From positions 1,245,001 to 1,309,000 of the forward strand of contig NC_080413.1 in NCBI RefSeq assembly GCF_030265065.1: a DNA stretch of 64,000 nucleotides, written 5' to 3'. Position 1 is the first letter of the stretch, and each line of letters begins with the position of its first letter. Positions 1 to 10,581 of this stretch are shown here, in pieces. The DNA comes from Corythoichthys intestinalis (taxonomy: Eukaryota; Chordata; Actinopteri; Syngnathiformes; Syngnathidae). The position numbers and the translations under genes are program-made. Below the pieces are notes generated by a model. The model was not told the DNA's origin. It ran no database searches and worked only from the letters and a program-made list of their open reading frames with translations.

Positions 1-1422
1 TCCCGATGAGTTTAATAATTTCTTTTCATTTCACAGACGAAAACATTTTTATTAAATGTCGACTAAAACTAGACAAAATTAGCCTTGAGTTTTAGTTTTA
101 AATGAAGACAAACACATTTTGAGATGACTAAAATATGACTAAGACCAATAAGTATTGTTGTCCAAAAGACTAAGACGAAAATTAAAAAGGATGCCAAAAA
201 CAACACTGCTGGCTAGCGATGACCACGTCAAATCCATTTTGAACGTCTATTGCCGTCGATGGCACAGGAACCCGACCGTCTGTCTGAAGCATGTCCAAGG
301 TTACGCCAGGTCGCAGAGGCCTCTTTCCCTTTTTTCCTTTCTCTTCTGTCTCACTCACTTTGTCATTTGAGAGAAAATAAGCAGAATGCCTTTGCTTTTT
401 CTTTTTTTTTCCCACTGGTGTCGAACTTGTGGAAAAAGATGAGTTGAAGTCATATTTAGTCTTCGCGTTCCATGAGGAGAAAGAAATCACCCAGCAGGAA
501 AGTTGGCCGCTAGCCGGCCCTTGCTTCTTTTTTTCCCTTTCTGATAGGCCACACAGAGACTCAAAGCAAGAGCACCTCTCAGTGGTCACATGACACACTT
601 TTGTTTGTTGGTCTGTATTGAATATCCAAAATTGTCAAATAGTAATGCTCGAATTACATTGGATTTTTAACCCCCTTAATAAGCAGGGCTCAAATCTCCC
701 ACCAAAATAGACCATTTCCCCCAAAAATAACTTTTCAAATATGTGTATTTTTTAAAACATTTGAAAAACCAACCAAAAAAAATCAAGTTAACTCTTTCAG
801 TGCCACTTTTTGTTGGTCAAAAGCAGCAGACAAAAAAATGTTTTTTTTTAATTTATGCCACAATTGTATGGGATTCTTTTTCTGAACCCCCAAAGTCTTG
901 AATAAGTGGGGCTAAATCACCCCCCCAAAAAAAAGAAAATATTCAAAACACCAGTTTTGTTTCTTTTCCTGAAATTAACAGCGATTTCTTTCCACACCCA
1001 AAATCTCCTTTTTAACGTGTTGTTCCTCTTTTAACAACTCATCTTAAATCATTGGCTGCCATTGACGGCGACAGACGTCCAATCCGTCAACGGCAGCCCT
1101 TGATTATACGCTCCTTTTTTTGTCCCGTGCGGCAACAAAATGTGCAAGAAAGGTTTCATCATTTCTGGAAAATTCCTAGCTTCTTAGTCAAAGGCTTAAC
1201 ATTGAATGATGTCAATGAGCATCAAAGACAAACAATGGCATCCGAAACACATCTGAAATGAGTTCAACATTCTTTTTGTCTTGTCAAGATCAAAAAATTC
1301 AAACTTTTCCATCACGCACGCACACATATTGATGATTCACAACTACACCGAGAGGAAAGGCAGAGGTGAAAGGTCAAGGGAAGAGGAGGAGGGGCGAGTG
1401 CGTTTGTGTGTGTGCGTCTTAC
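1..1422. other. AT-rich non-coding stretch, no gene recognised
   Basis: No convincing exon is visible on either strand. Open frames here are short, low in complexity and lack splice or family signals. The stretch holds homopolymer A and T runs and, near 1051-1098, one copy of the short repeat containing GACGTCCAATCC that recurs through the window. If the minus-strand signal-peptide exon at 1423-1495 is real, this is its first intron, and the next exons lie here unrecognised or outside the window. Confidence 0.5.
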
Positions 1423-1495
1423 CTTGCTCCTGGCCAGAAGATGAGAGTGCAAGCGCCAGCAGGACCGCGGCCGCCAGGCTCAGTCCGCCCTTCAT
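1423..1495 (-). CDS. First coding exon (signal peptide) of an unidentified secreted protein, partial
   Basis: On the minus strand an ATG at 1495 in a good context (GCCAAAATGA) opens 24 codons. They read as a signal peptide: MKGG, a hydrophobic core LSLAAAVLLALAL, then SSSGQEQ. The exon ends at a strong donor, CAAG|GTAAGA, at 1423/1422, leaving phase 1. Phase-1 introns just after the signal peptide are common in secreted and membrane proteins. The exon is GC-rich compared with its surroundings. A pyrimidine-rich tract and CAG just upstream of the ATG could be an acceptor, so a non-coding first exon further right is possible. No later exon was recognised to the left, so the protein cannot be named. 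The gene probably runs off the left edge. A chance open frame is the alternative. Confidence 0.45.
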
Positions 1496-1811
1496 TTTGG
1501 CACACCGCGGCGTGGACGCCGGCTGCCCGCCCAAAAGACAAAGACGGCGAGGGTGAGGAGGAAGGGCCAAATGTACTGTTTTTCAATTGTTTCCGACGAT
1601 ACTCCAGAAAATGTTTTTAAAAATCCCAAAATCTCTCTTCATTGTCATTGTTAAGACATCCAATCATACTTGTGCTGTCAACTAAAATGAGTTTATCACC
1701 AGTAGACGTCCAACCCTCCAACTTCAAGTAGATTGGGCACCTGGCGACGTTAATGGCCGATGACGAGTTCAAATTTTTTTTGCACCCTCCCGCATATTAG
1801 GTTATCACGAG

Positions 1812-2311
1812 CAGGGCTGCAGCTATCGATTATTTTCGTTTCGTTCGAATAATCGAGTGATCGGATAAGGAACATAAAAAATTAAAATACCTGAGCTGAG
1901 CCTCAAACGGAAAGAACAAATAAGTAAATGAGGATCTAAGTACAACAAAATTGGCTAACTTACATGGCAAAAGTCCGCTAGCTTAAATGCTAACTTTTTT
2001 TCTTTTGCAATGCTCTTAACAAATGGTTCAAACGCATATTCCCACAAAAAAAAGGCAAAATATACCTATAAACTAAATTACGAATGCACTACAAAACAGC
2101 TCCAACAAAAACTTACGTTGGTCCCAACAGGGAGCAGCTAGATTCAGCAGTGTTGGACAAGTTATTTCATATTCACTGCTTCCACTAGAGGGCAGTGCAT
2201 CCAACCTAAATCAATAAAACTAAATGCAAACACTTTCAAATTATTATTATATTTCAAATGATGTAATCGAATTACAGTACTCTAGTTAATCGATTACTCG
2301 TTGCAGCACTA
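1812..2311. mobile_element. Non-autonomous hAT-like element, family 'GGGCTGCAGCTATCGATT'
   Basis: The element starts CAGGGCTGCAGCTATCGATT and ends TCGATTACTCGTTGCAGCAC plus TA, an imperfect inverted pair. The 8-bp flanks ATCACGAG and ATCACAAG differ at one base, as expected for an aged hAT target duplication. It has no coding capacity. Related copies lie at 3414-4345, 18595-19232, 36290-37207 and 45669-46106, and they differ in the number of internal repeat units. Confidence 0.65.
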
Positions 2312-2569
2312 ATCACAAGTAGTTCAACATAGATCGCTGCCATTTCTCCCACTTCAAAAGGATTGGACGTCAGCCACTGAGTAAATACCAGATGCTTTGA
2401 CATTGAAAAATTCCTCTCGATTGAGTAATAAGCTAGTTATGACTTTAGAGGGAATGGGAATTAATTTTGCCTCAGAACGGCCATGTTGGTAGGGGCAATG
2501 AAAGTTGTTTTCATGGTTCTGCCATCCATTGAAATGAGTGTTTCACTAGTAGACGTCCACAGCCAAGCA

Positions 2570-3342
2570 TTTTACTCAAGAGTAGTGTTACCTCTAAAAA
2601 ATATTACTCAAGTAAAAGAAGTCGTCCAAAAAATGTACTCAAGTACAAGTAAAAAAGTATTTGGTGGTTTGTTGGATTTTTTTTTTTTTTTTTAAACAAC
2701 GGTATTATTTCAGAGCACAAAGTTATCTATATCTGCTATTGTTATAATGATGCTGTAAAATAACCAATTACATAACCACATTAAGCCAAAGAAATTTAAA
2801 ACAAAAAAAATTGAATTCCGTCGAGAGAAAAAAATAAATAAATGAAGCATTATTCGTCCAAAGAGCATGACTGCCCTCTGGTGGAGAAAATAGTTCCATG
2901 CTAGTGAAGCGTTCCTTCATAATTACTGTTTTGAAATTAAAAAGATCATAGCTCCAGTGTTCCGTGGTCAGTCGGTGCCATTAAAAATTGAGAGAGGTTA
3001 AAATCCACGCTTTCGAGTCATGTTGACGGCGGCGCTCTATCAAATACTTCATTTTGTATGGTGCTTAAAAGACACCACGTGAATAAACTGGCTGGTGTGA
3101 TCATAGAACGGCAAGCGTCCGCCCAATTGGTATAATAATATATAGAAAAAGTAATGACAAGAAAAATGTAACTAGTCTTGTGTAGCCTAAAGTAGTGGTG
3201 TAAGTGTAGTGTTTTTCTCTTCTCAAATTTACTCAAGTAAAAAGTATAGCTTCGTAAAACTACTCTCAGAAGCACATTTTTCTCAAAAAGTTACTCAAGT
3301 AAATGTAATGGAGTACAGGTAATGCGTTACTACACACCTCTG
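2570..3342. mobile_element. Interspersed TIR-type repeat of the 'ACTCAAGTA' family
   Basis: This 0.77-kb element is rich in ACTCAAGTAAAAGT-type motifs. It ends TGCGTTACTACACACCTCTG, the reverse of the CAGAGGTGGGTAG start seen in the related copy at 6509. Internal sequence matches, piece by piece, the fragments at 6509-6871, 9135-9210, 9844-10100 and 10490-10581. This copy is therefore a contiguous reference for that broken one. No coding region was seen. Confidence 0.55.
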
Positions 3343-3413
3343 TAGACCCCCGATCCATTTAAAGTGGGAGGGTGGCGGCGAAGGATAGGACAAAAAATTA
3401 AAACGTTCCTTCT

Positions 3414-4345
3414 TTACTATCGAGCAGCAATGATTAATCGATTAACTTGAATGATTCGATTTGAAAAAAATCTTCGATTCAAATTTTGCTGCTTTGACGA
3501 TTCGTTTAATTCCAGTGACGTTGTAATAGTTTGTTTTGAAAGTGTTGCATTTAGTTTGATCTATTTGGGTGGATATACTTCCCTCTAGTTGTAGTAGTGA
3601 ATATGTCATAACTCATCAAACATGGCTAAATCCAGCGGCTACCTGTTAAGACCAACATAAGTTTTTGAGGTTTTTTTTCTGATGCATTCGTAATTTAATT
3701 TATAGGTATATAGAATATGTGTTTGAACCATTTGTTAAGAGCATTGAAAAAAACAAAAGAGTTAGCATTTAAGCTAGCAGACTTTTGCTATGTAACTTAG
3801 CCAATTGGTCGTTTGTTGTACTTAGATCCTCATTTATTTATTTTTTTATACCGTTTTAACTTGTCAAACATGGCTGAATCCAGCAGCTCCCTGTTAAGCC
3901 CAACATAAGGTATGCTTTTGTTTGAGCTAATGTGAATAATGGGAATATGTGTTTGAACGATTTATGACCAATATATAAAAAAATAAAAGTTACCATTTTA
4001 TAGCATTTAAGCTAGCAGACTTTTGCTATGCCTGCTAGCAGATAGTCCATCCCTTCCGCATTTTTTTAAAAATCGTTTGGGGCTAAAATCAGGTATTTTA
4101 ATTTTATTTTTTAAAATGCATTTATTGGCCTAGTAAAAACGAAGTGTAATTTTGCATTTTTCTGAATTTATTTTGTATAGGCATTTAATGCTCTTTTGAA
4201 AGTGTCATCTTAGCTAGCCATATCATTATTGCAAGCATAAACACTTGTTAAACACACCCTAAAATTTATTCTCCAACGTATTAAATGTTCATATTCTGAT
4301 TACTCGATTATTCAAATTAACTAATGGATTGATTAATCCATTACC
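3414..4345. mobile_element. MITE of the 'CTGCAGCTATCGATT' family with about two internal units
   Basis: The ends carry ATTAATCGATTAACTT-type inverted sequence. The interior repeats a block that runs from 'AAACATGGCTAAATCCAGC' through CTGTTAAG.CCAACATAAG to GCATTTAAGCTAGCAGACTT, about twice. The same block occurs once in the copy at 1812 and more than twice in the copy at 36290. Boundaries are approximate. Confidence 0.5.
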
Positions 4346-4352
4346 TAAATTA

Positions 4353-5306
4353 GGGGTGAGCAACCTGTGGCTCTACAGCTGCATGCGGTTCTTTAGCGGT
4401 GTCCTAGTGGCTCTCTGGAGCTATTTAAAAATGTTTGAAAATGGAAAAAGATGGGGACACAAACATTTTTCAAATTAATTAATATTGTAATGGACTGCTG
4501 CTGCCATTTCCCAAATTGTTTTAACCCTTAAGGCCACGAGCATTTTTAGACTGTTTTTTTTTTTTTTTTTTTGGTTAAATAAAATCAAGTACTGGCTGAT
4601 AATTAGGAGTTTGTGTTGATGTGCGCCCAGTGCAGTTGACGAAGCATGCACAGCTAGTCTATTTCTCTGATCCGATAAATTATTAGATGGCATCTAATAA
4701 TTAACTCAAAACACTTTATCCAAATAAAATAACAAACCAAAAGACACAAAAACATCCACGTTGGGACAAACAAAATGAGCACATTTCTTTTGGGCACTGT
4801 GCACCAAGCCACAATCATAAACAATTTTGCCTTCCTAACTACCAACAACTGTGTCATGATTAGCTGTCTTTTTAAGCCGGGGTCAGCAACCCGTGGCTCT
4901 AGAGCCGCATGCGGCTCTTAAGCGCTGCCCTAGTGGCTCCCTGGAGCTTTTTCAAAAGTGTTTGAAAATGGAAAAAGATAGGGGAGGGAAATATGTATTT
5001 TGTTCTAATATGGTTTCTGTAGAAGGACAAACACGACACAAACATTCTTCTAATTCATTAATATTGTAATGGACTTAAACTTGAGGTGACACCGTAGAAC
5101 AGAGTCGTCACGTGGTGCATCATTTTTTATAGGATGCACTGCAGGAAAATTATGTATTTATAGCCAACTTAGTCATTTCAATAGTAGGCCAATATAAATA
5201 TAGCATGTGTTGTTGCCTTCATTATAAGGCTTAGTATAAGGTGTTTTATTTTTTTGTGGCTCCACTCCAATATGGCTTTCAACATTTTGGGTTGCTGACC
5301 TGACCT
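4353..5306. mobile_element. Two adjacent fragments of a hAT-like 'GTGGCTCTAGAGCCGCATGC' repeat
   Basis: A block starting AGGGGTGAGCAACCTGTGGC at 4353 recurs as GGGGTCAGCAACCCGTGGCT near 4877. Both continue with AGCCGCATGCGGCTCTT-like sequence and GTTTGAAAATGGAAAAAGAT. The second ends near 5306 in TTGGGTTGCTGACCTGACC, the inverted counterpart of the start. Another fragment of this right end lies at about 16865-17010. The hAT assignment rests on the look of the ends only. Confidence 0.45.
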
Positions 5307-5494
5307 AAATGATCTATAACCGCAGCCCTAATCAAGAGTAGTGCAAAATCAACAAGTAACTTTTGCAATCACATATCTTATCCTGACATATTTCAGTATA
5401 GATACTTTTGACAACCCTGGTCGGCACACGGACGCTGGGAATTCTCAAGGCGAGGCTACTTGGGGATGGATGGAGTACGGGCTCCAGAGGAAGC

Positions 5495-5790
5495 CCCAAT
5501 CAAGCAGGAAAGAAAAAGAGGAGGAATTGAGTGGAATTGACTTGGTGGTCACAAAAAAAGTGAAAAGAGGAGCTCCTTGGAAAGGAAAATGCAGGAGAGA
5601 TGGAGACCAAAAAAGAGGTAGAGGAGAAAGGACCAAGGGAGAAACAGAAAGAAGGAGAAGCGTTGAATGGAGGTCACAAGAGGAGCAAAAAGAATGGGAG
5701 CAGACAAAGAGGGTGAAGGAGGTTTTGAGCTCAAGAAGGAGTTGCAAGCGCCAGAGGAGGCAAAGGCACAAATTTAAAAAGTGGATGACG
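5495..5790. repeat. Polypurine (G/A-rich) tract
   Basis: About 300 bases on the plus strand are strongly biased to A and G (AGGAAAGAAAAAGAGGAGGA and similar). This opens a spurious Lys/Arg/Glu-rich frame on the plus strand and a Ser/Leu/Phe-rich frame on the minus. There is no domain and I do not call a gene. A further GAAGAAGAAGAGGAGGAGG run follows at 5861-5895. Confidence 0.5.
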
Positions 5791-5858
5791 TCAATATTTC
5801 GACTTTTGGCTCTTGGACTTCTGTCAATCAACGATAAATGCACTTGAGTGGCACCCAC

Positions 5859-6140
5859 CTGAAGAAGAAGAGGAGGAGGAGGAGGAGGAAGAGGAAGGAA
5901 CTCGCGCTCAGCTGAGGTGCTCCCAACTTGTGTTCGGAGCTCTGCGGGCGTCGGCCGGTTTTCCCAAAAGTGGGCCGAACCACCCCTACTTAAAAGGGGG
6001 GGAAGCGGGGAGGGGGCTGCCCACCCTGCGGACCACAAAGTCACTCGGAAACTTTGACACTTTTCGGCAATTCTTTTGCGCTGAGCCAGCAACGACAAGT
6101 CACGTGACTTGAAACCGCGTCCCAAAATGTCCTCGTGCAA
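5859..6140 (-). promoter_or_regulatory. Candidate promoter and non-coding leader exon (minus strand)
   Basis: This GC-rich island in AT-rich surroundings reads, on the minus strand, CACGTGAC, then CCCCCCTTTTAAGTAGGGGT (TATA-like), then about 110 bases ending CTTCTTCTTCAG|GTGGGT, a good splice donor at 5859/5858. That is the layout of a TATA promoter with a short leader exon. It could serve the minus-strand signal-peptide exon at 1423-1495, which has a plausible acceptor just upstream of its ATG. The link is inference, and a GC-rich repeat remnant is the alternative. Confidence 0.3.
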
Positions 6141-7005
6141 ACAATCCGCACCTTTCGCTTTTTTTCCCCCCCGATCGGTGCGTCTTCACGTGGCCGTCGC
6201 AGGTTCAAGGTAGGAAGACGAAGGCCGTGGGCGCCCTCTTGCGGCCATTTTGGAAACGTGCCACAAAAGGTTAGCTAAATGCCAGTTTTAGTCATTGCAT
6301 TTATCTCGTTCTGCCATTACAGACGTCCAATCCGTTTGGAGTGGGAAGGCCCAACTGAATGTCGATCACCGTCAATTAGCGAATTATAGACTTTTTAAAT
6401 GTACGGAATTCTCTATTAATTACTATTTTTTTACTTGATTAAATGAAGGTCATTCATTTTTTTTTTCATAAGCGCAAACAAGAGTTAGGTTAGCGTAGCC
6501 CTTGTACCCAGAGGTGGGTAGAGTTGCCAAAAATTTTACTCTTTCAAAACAATATTACTCAGGTACAAGTAGTCATCCAAAAAATGTACTCAAGTACATG
6601 TATCCAGTGTAAAAAATAGAGTAAATGCTTATTTTTGTTTGATTTTTTTCAAACTTTTTTTTTCTCTCAGCACAATCTATATGAACTGTTATTATAATAC
6701 TGTACAGTAACCCATTCCATAACCACATTAAGCCAAAGAAATACAAAAAAAGTGAATTCTAGCAAGAGAAAAATAAAGGACAGAAATGAAGCATTATTCG
6801 TCCAAAGAGCATGAGTGCCTTCTCGTGCAGAAAATAGTTCCTAGTTTAAATAATTGCTTCATAGTTACTATCATAGACTTCATAATGTATTGACGGAACA
6901 CTGCGCCGATAAATAGGGGGCCTGCATTGTTGGTGGGGCTGTCAAAGCTGACCAAGTGGCATCATAGACAAAGCACCTTTTTGCTGAAAATTCTTGTGAA
7001 TAAAT

Positions 7006-7186
7006 TAGCGCTGTCAAAATTATCGCGTTAACGAGCGGTAATTAATTTTTTAAATTAATCCCCGTTAAAGTATTTGACGCAATTAACGCACAAATGCCCC
7101 GCTCAAACAGATTAAAATGAGAGCACAGTGAAAGGTGTACTTGTTGTGTTTTTCGGAGTTTTGTTGTGTGCGTTGTGTGTTTGTTT
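7006..7186. mobile_element. Fragment of TAGGGCTGTCAAA-type hAT MITE
   Basis: It begins TAGCGCTGTCAAAATTATCG and matches the left part of the full copies at 9211, 13657, 34075 and 55331 (read in the matching orientation). It stops where the long palindrome starts, so its right half was lost or replaced. Confidence 0.6.
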
Positions 7187-7625
7187 GTTCTGTGCGAATT
7201 ATTTATTCGGTTACTGTTCCAGTTGTTTCATTAATTCCTTGTTATGGTATTTGGTAATACTATTTCACAGCGGCGTCATAAGACTGTCATAAGATCATCA
7301 TAACTGTGACATGACACTATCATGTGCATTACTGAATGCTTATGACAGATGTCATTAAGTGCCATCCAGCAAATTATGTTACTAACTCCATTCATGTCCA
7401 CATCGGCTCTTTTACAGCCATCAAAAGTGAGATAATTGGCTAAATAACACTTAATGACATCTGTTATAAGCATTTATAAGTGCACATCACAGTGTCATAT
7501 CATAATTTTGAATGGCTAATGACAGTCTTACAGCGCCACTGTCAAATAAAGTGTAACCAAATACCATAACTAGTAATTCAATGAAACAACTGGAAACGTA
7601 ACTGAATAAATAATTAGCACAGAAC
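7187..7625. repeat. Long imperfect palindrome (fold-back MITE)
   Basis: The left edge GTTCTGTGCGAATTATTTAT is mirrored by the right edge ATAAATAATTAGCACAGAAC. Inverted pairing continues inwards through the GGTTAC, CCAGTTGTTTCATT and TATGGTATTTGGT segments to blocks rich in GACTGTCATAAG. The core resembles the element at 24935-25217. It is likely a hairpin-forming non-autonomous element. Confidence 0.6.
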
Positions 7626-8052
7626 ATGAATTTTGACATATACAGTAAGTTTACATTTTTATTGTTTTTTAAAATCTATTGTGCTGCAATGCATGCTAGG
7701 TGGCATGTTGGACAACAACAGTGTTGACAGCAGGTGGCAGAAGAGGTTGACCGTCTCCCCCAAGGGAGCAGTGATGGCCAAATTAAGCTGTTTGAAGCAA
7801 GCCAATTGGTTCAAAGCTTCATGGTGGTTCATTTGATCTTCTGACCGTCGTATGACGCCGCTTATTAATGATGTGTTACCGGTTAATATATTTTGGCGTA
7901 AATATCCCATAATACAGTAAGGACAGCGGCTTATGGTCCAGTGCGGCTTATCGATGAACAAATGCCGTTTTCGTGTCACATTTGGTGGGTGGCGGCTTAT
8001 AGTCAGGTGCGTCTTATAGTGCAAAAATGACGGTAGTCTAATTATTTCTTTC

Positions 8053-8195
8053 ATCCCAGAAAATAGGTGATTTAGTTACCTAACATGTTTCAGGGAAGTC
8101 TTCCGCCTTCGTCAACACCAGTGACCCTCTGGCGAAGGCGGAAGTGTTCGCCGAAACATGTCAGGTAATTAAATCATCTACTATTGTCTGGGATA
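8053..8195. repeat. Inverted-repeat hairpin with CTTCCGCCTTCGTC stem
   Basis: The left arm runs ATCCCAGAAAATAGGTGATT then ACATGTTTC and CTTCCGCCTTCGTC. The right arm returns GGCGAAGGCGGAAG, GAAACATGTCAGGT and TGTCTGGGAT. The arms are over 55 bases each, with a short central spacer. It could be the end of a larger repeat family. Confidence 0.5.
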
Positions 8196-8299
8196 AAAGT
8201 AGTAATTCGACTAATCTATAAGTGTAGGCAAAATGAACTCAATACAACTTTTATGTAAATATGCCGAAGTACAATGCTAGTGTTAGTGTATGTAGCTAG

Positions 8300-8880
8300 C
8301 TGCTGCCTGATGTAAACAGAGGTTTTCTGGTGAAAATTCTTGTGAATACTTAAATCCCCGATTTCTTAATAGATATGGACTAACAGTCTCGATTCTTGGT
8401 TAAAGGCAAAAAAAAAAAAAAAAAAACTGTGCAGTTAGCATTTATTTTATGTAAATATGTCGAAGTAAAGTGGTAGTCTGTTAGTAAATGTCGCTAGCGG
8501 CCGCCTGATGTAAACAGCTTTTCCGGTAAAATTTCAAGTGAATATATCCTTAAATCACTGAATTCTTTATAGATATGGACGTAAAAGTCTCGATTCTTGG
8601 TTGGAAGCAAAAAACAAAAACAAAAACAAAAAAAACTGCCGTTAGCATTTATTTTACGTAAATATGTCTAAGTACAATGCTAGTCTGTTAGTGAATGTAG
8701 CGAGCGGCCGCCTGATGTGAACAGAGCTTTTCCGGTGAAAATTCATGTGAAAAAATGCTTAAATCCTCACTTTATAGATATGGACATAAAACAGTCGATT
8801 CTTGGTTTAAAAAAAAAAGTGCAGTTAGCGTTTATATTATGTAAATATTGTGAACTATGATGCAAATGCAGTAATGGCTA
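8300..8880. repeat. Tandem array of roughly 200-bp units
   Basis: Three imperfect units follow one another. Each carries GTGAAAATTC, TTTATAGATATGGAC, TCGATTCTTGGTT, an A-rich run, GCAGTTAGCATTTATTTTA, GTAAATATGTCGAAGTA, GCTAGTCTGTTAGT and GCGGCCGCCTGATGTAAACA. The array lies inside the hAT-like element 6872-9126. The same unit, about 180-190 bp long, repeats at 24012-24870. Confidence 0.65.
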
Positions 8881-9210
8881 ATTTCTCCCATTGATTTTTT
8901 TCACGTTTCAAAATGCATGCATGGTACGAAAGATAGAATTACCTTGAATCCTGGAACAAATCACCCCTGAGAATCCTTCCTGTTTGTATGCAGTACAGCT
9001 TTCGTGCCTTTTCAACAGAAATCCGGCGTTAGATCGCTGCGTGCGTGTTTGTGAATAGCTCCTCTTGATGTGGGCCGCCGCATTGCATGACCGATCTGAC
9101 CAGTCACTAACATTATGACGTCTATGGTTACTATTATGAGATTAAAACGATAATATCTGGTTTTCCGTGGTCAATCGGGGCCAAATAATAACTGGGAGAG
9201 AGGTTTAAAT

Positions 9211-9843
9211 TAGGGCTGTCAAACGATTAAAAATTTTAATCGAGTTAATTACAGCTTAAAAATTAATTACTCGTAATTCATCGCAATTAATCGCAATTCA
9301 AACCATCTATAAAATATGCCATATTTTTCTGTAAATTACTGTTGGAATGGAAAGACAAGATGGATATATACATTCAACATACGGTACATAAGGACTAATT
9401 GTTTATTATAACAATAAATCAAGATGGCATTAACATTATTAACATTCTGTTAAAGCGATCCATGGATAGAAAGACTTGTAGTTCTTAAAAGAAAAATGTT
9501 AGTACAAGTTATAGAAATTTGATATTAAAACCCATGTTAATGTTTTCGTTTTAATAAAATTTGTAAAATTTTCATTCAAAAAATAAACTAGTAGCCTGCC
9601 ATTGTTGATGTCAATAATGACTTACACAATGCTCATGGTTGCTGAAGCCTATAAAATCAGTCGCACCCAAGCGCCAGCAGAGGGCAGCAAAACTCCATGA
9701 AACACAACAAGTGAGCGTTTCACTGTGTACTGTCATTTAAATCTCTGCGCGGGGCATCTGCGTTAATTGCGTCAAATATTTTAACGAGATTAATTTAAAA
9801 AATTTAATTAACGCCCGTTAACGCGATAATTTTGACAGCCCTA
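9211..9843. mobile_element. hAT-type MITE, TIR TAGGGCTGTCAAA
   Basis: This 633-bp element starts TAGGGCTGTCAAACGATTAA and ends ATAATTTTGACAGCCCTA. It is flanked by exact 8-bp duplications GTTTAAAT at 9203-9210 and 9844-9851. The interior has no coding capacity. It was inserted into the older 'ACTCAAGTA' repeat. Confidence 0.8.
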
Positions 9844-10581
9844 GTTTAAATCCGCGCTTTAGAGTCAAATTGAGGGCCGCGATCTATGTTTAATACTACA
9901 GGCTGGCGTGATCATAGACTGGGAAACGGGAGTCATGATTATTGTTGCAACATCTCATTGGTGAAATTGGTAGAGCTACTCTTGGCATCGCTGGCAAATA
10001 AGTAATAAATCTAATAAGAAGAATAACTAAGAAAAATGTCACAACTCTTGTGTAGCCCAAAGGAGCGGACTAAGAGTAGAGTTTCTTCAACACAATTCTA
10101 TTCGCTACTCACACCAGCTGTGATAATACATAATCACTTTTGCCACACACATAGCCAAAACAAAATGTTCCACAGCAAACAGATGCAAAAATATCAGGGA
10201 CATGATAAAGCCATAACCTTGTACGCCCTGAAATTAATCGAGCTGCTTGACTGGTCGCTAAGTTACTAAACCCAGATTGTTGATTGTGTTATTGTACAGT
10301 TTTGATGTATGTTCCATGCCTGAATGTGCGTCTTTAGATGTGTGGGGGATGGGAAACTGATAAGCATATGCTTCATCCCATCCGCCTTTGTCTTCTTCTT
10401 CGGTTCCTTCGGGCAAATCATATCACATTTTGTAATTGTCAATGATTGTCAATGATACCGATGATGATGAGAATAAATTCCATTCAATTTAAGTAAAAAG
10501 TATGGCTTAGTAAAACTACTCTTAGAAGTACATTTTTCTGAAAAAATTAAATGTAACGGGGTACATGTAACGCGTTACTAC

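Larger units (their letters stand above)
6872..9126. mobile_element. hAT-like element with internal tandem repeats
   Basis: The ends are CATAGACTTCATAATG and its inverted partner CATTATGACGTCTATG, flanked by exact 8-bp duplications GTTACTAT (6864-6871 and 9127-9134). The interior carries three copies of a block of roughly 200 bases (8300-8880), plus a fragment of the TAGGGCTGTCAAA MITE (7006-7186) and a long palindrome (7187-7625). No transposase was recognised. A second copy of the left end and tandem block lies at 24012-24870. Confidence 0.65.
6509..10581. mobile_element. 'ACTCAAGTA' repeat split by nested insertions
   Basis: It starts CAGAGGTGGGTAGAGTTGCC and its far end, GTAACGCGTTACTAC, lies about 4 kb away. 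The uninterrupted relative at 2570-3342 shows that the pieces 6509-6871, 9135-9210, 9844-10100 and 10490-10581 belong to one ancestral element. They are separated by a hAT-like element (6872-9126), a second hAT-like MITE (9211-9843) and an unassigned insert (about 10100-10490). The outermost repeat is therefore the oldest. Confidence 0.6.

Noticed and set aside
182-598. 138-codon minus-strand frame
   Set aside because: No domain, no splice signals, Lys-rich low complexity from homopolymer runs.
5341-5847. 168-codon plus-strand frame rich in Lys, Arg and Glu
   Set aside because: It follows the polypurine tract, has no recognised domain, and starts in repeat sequence.
5445-6140. 231-codon minus-strand frame
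   Set aside because: It is the complement of the polypurine tract plus a GC-rich promoter-like island. Composition is biased and there is no homology signature.
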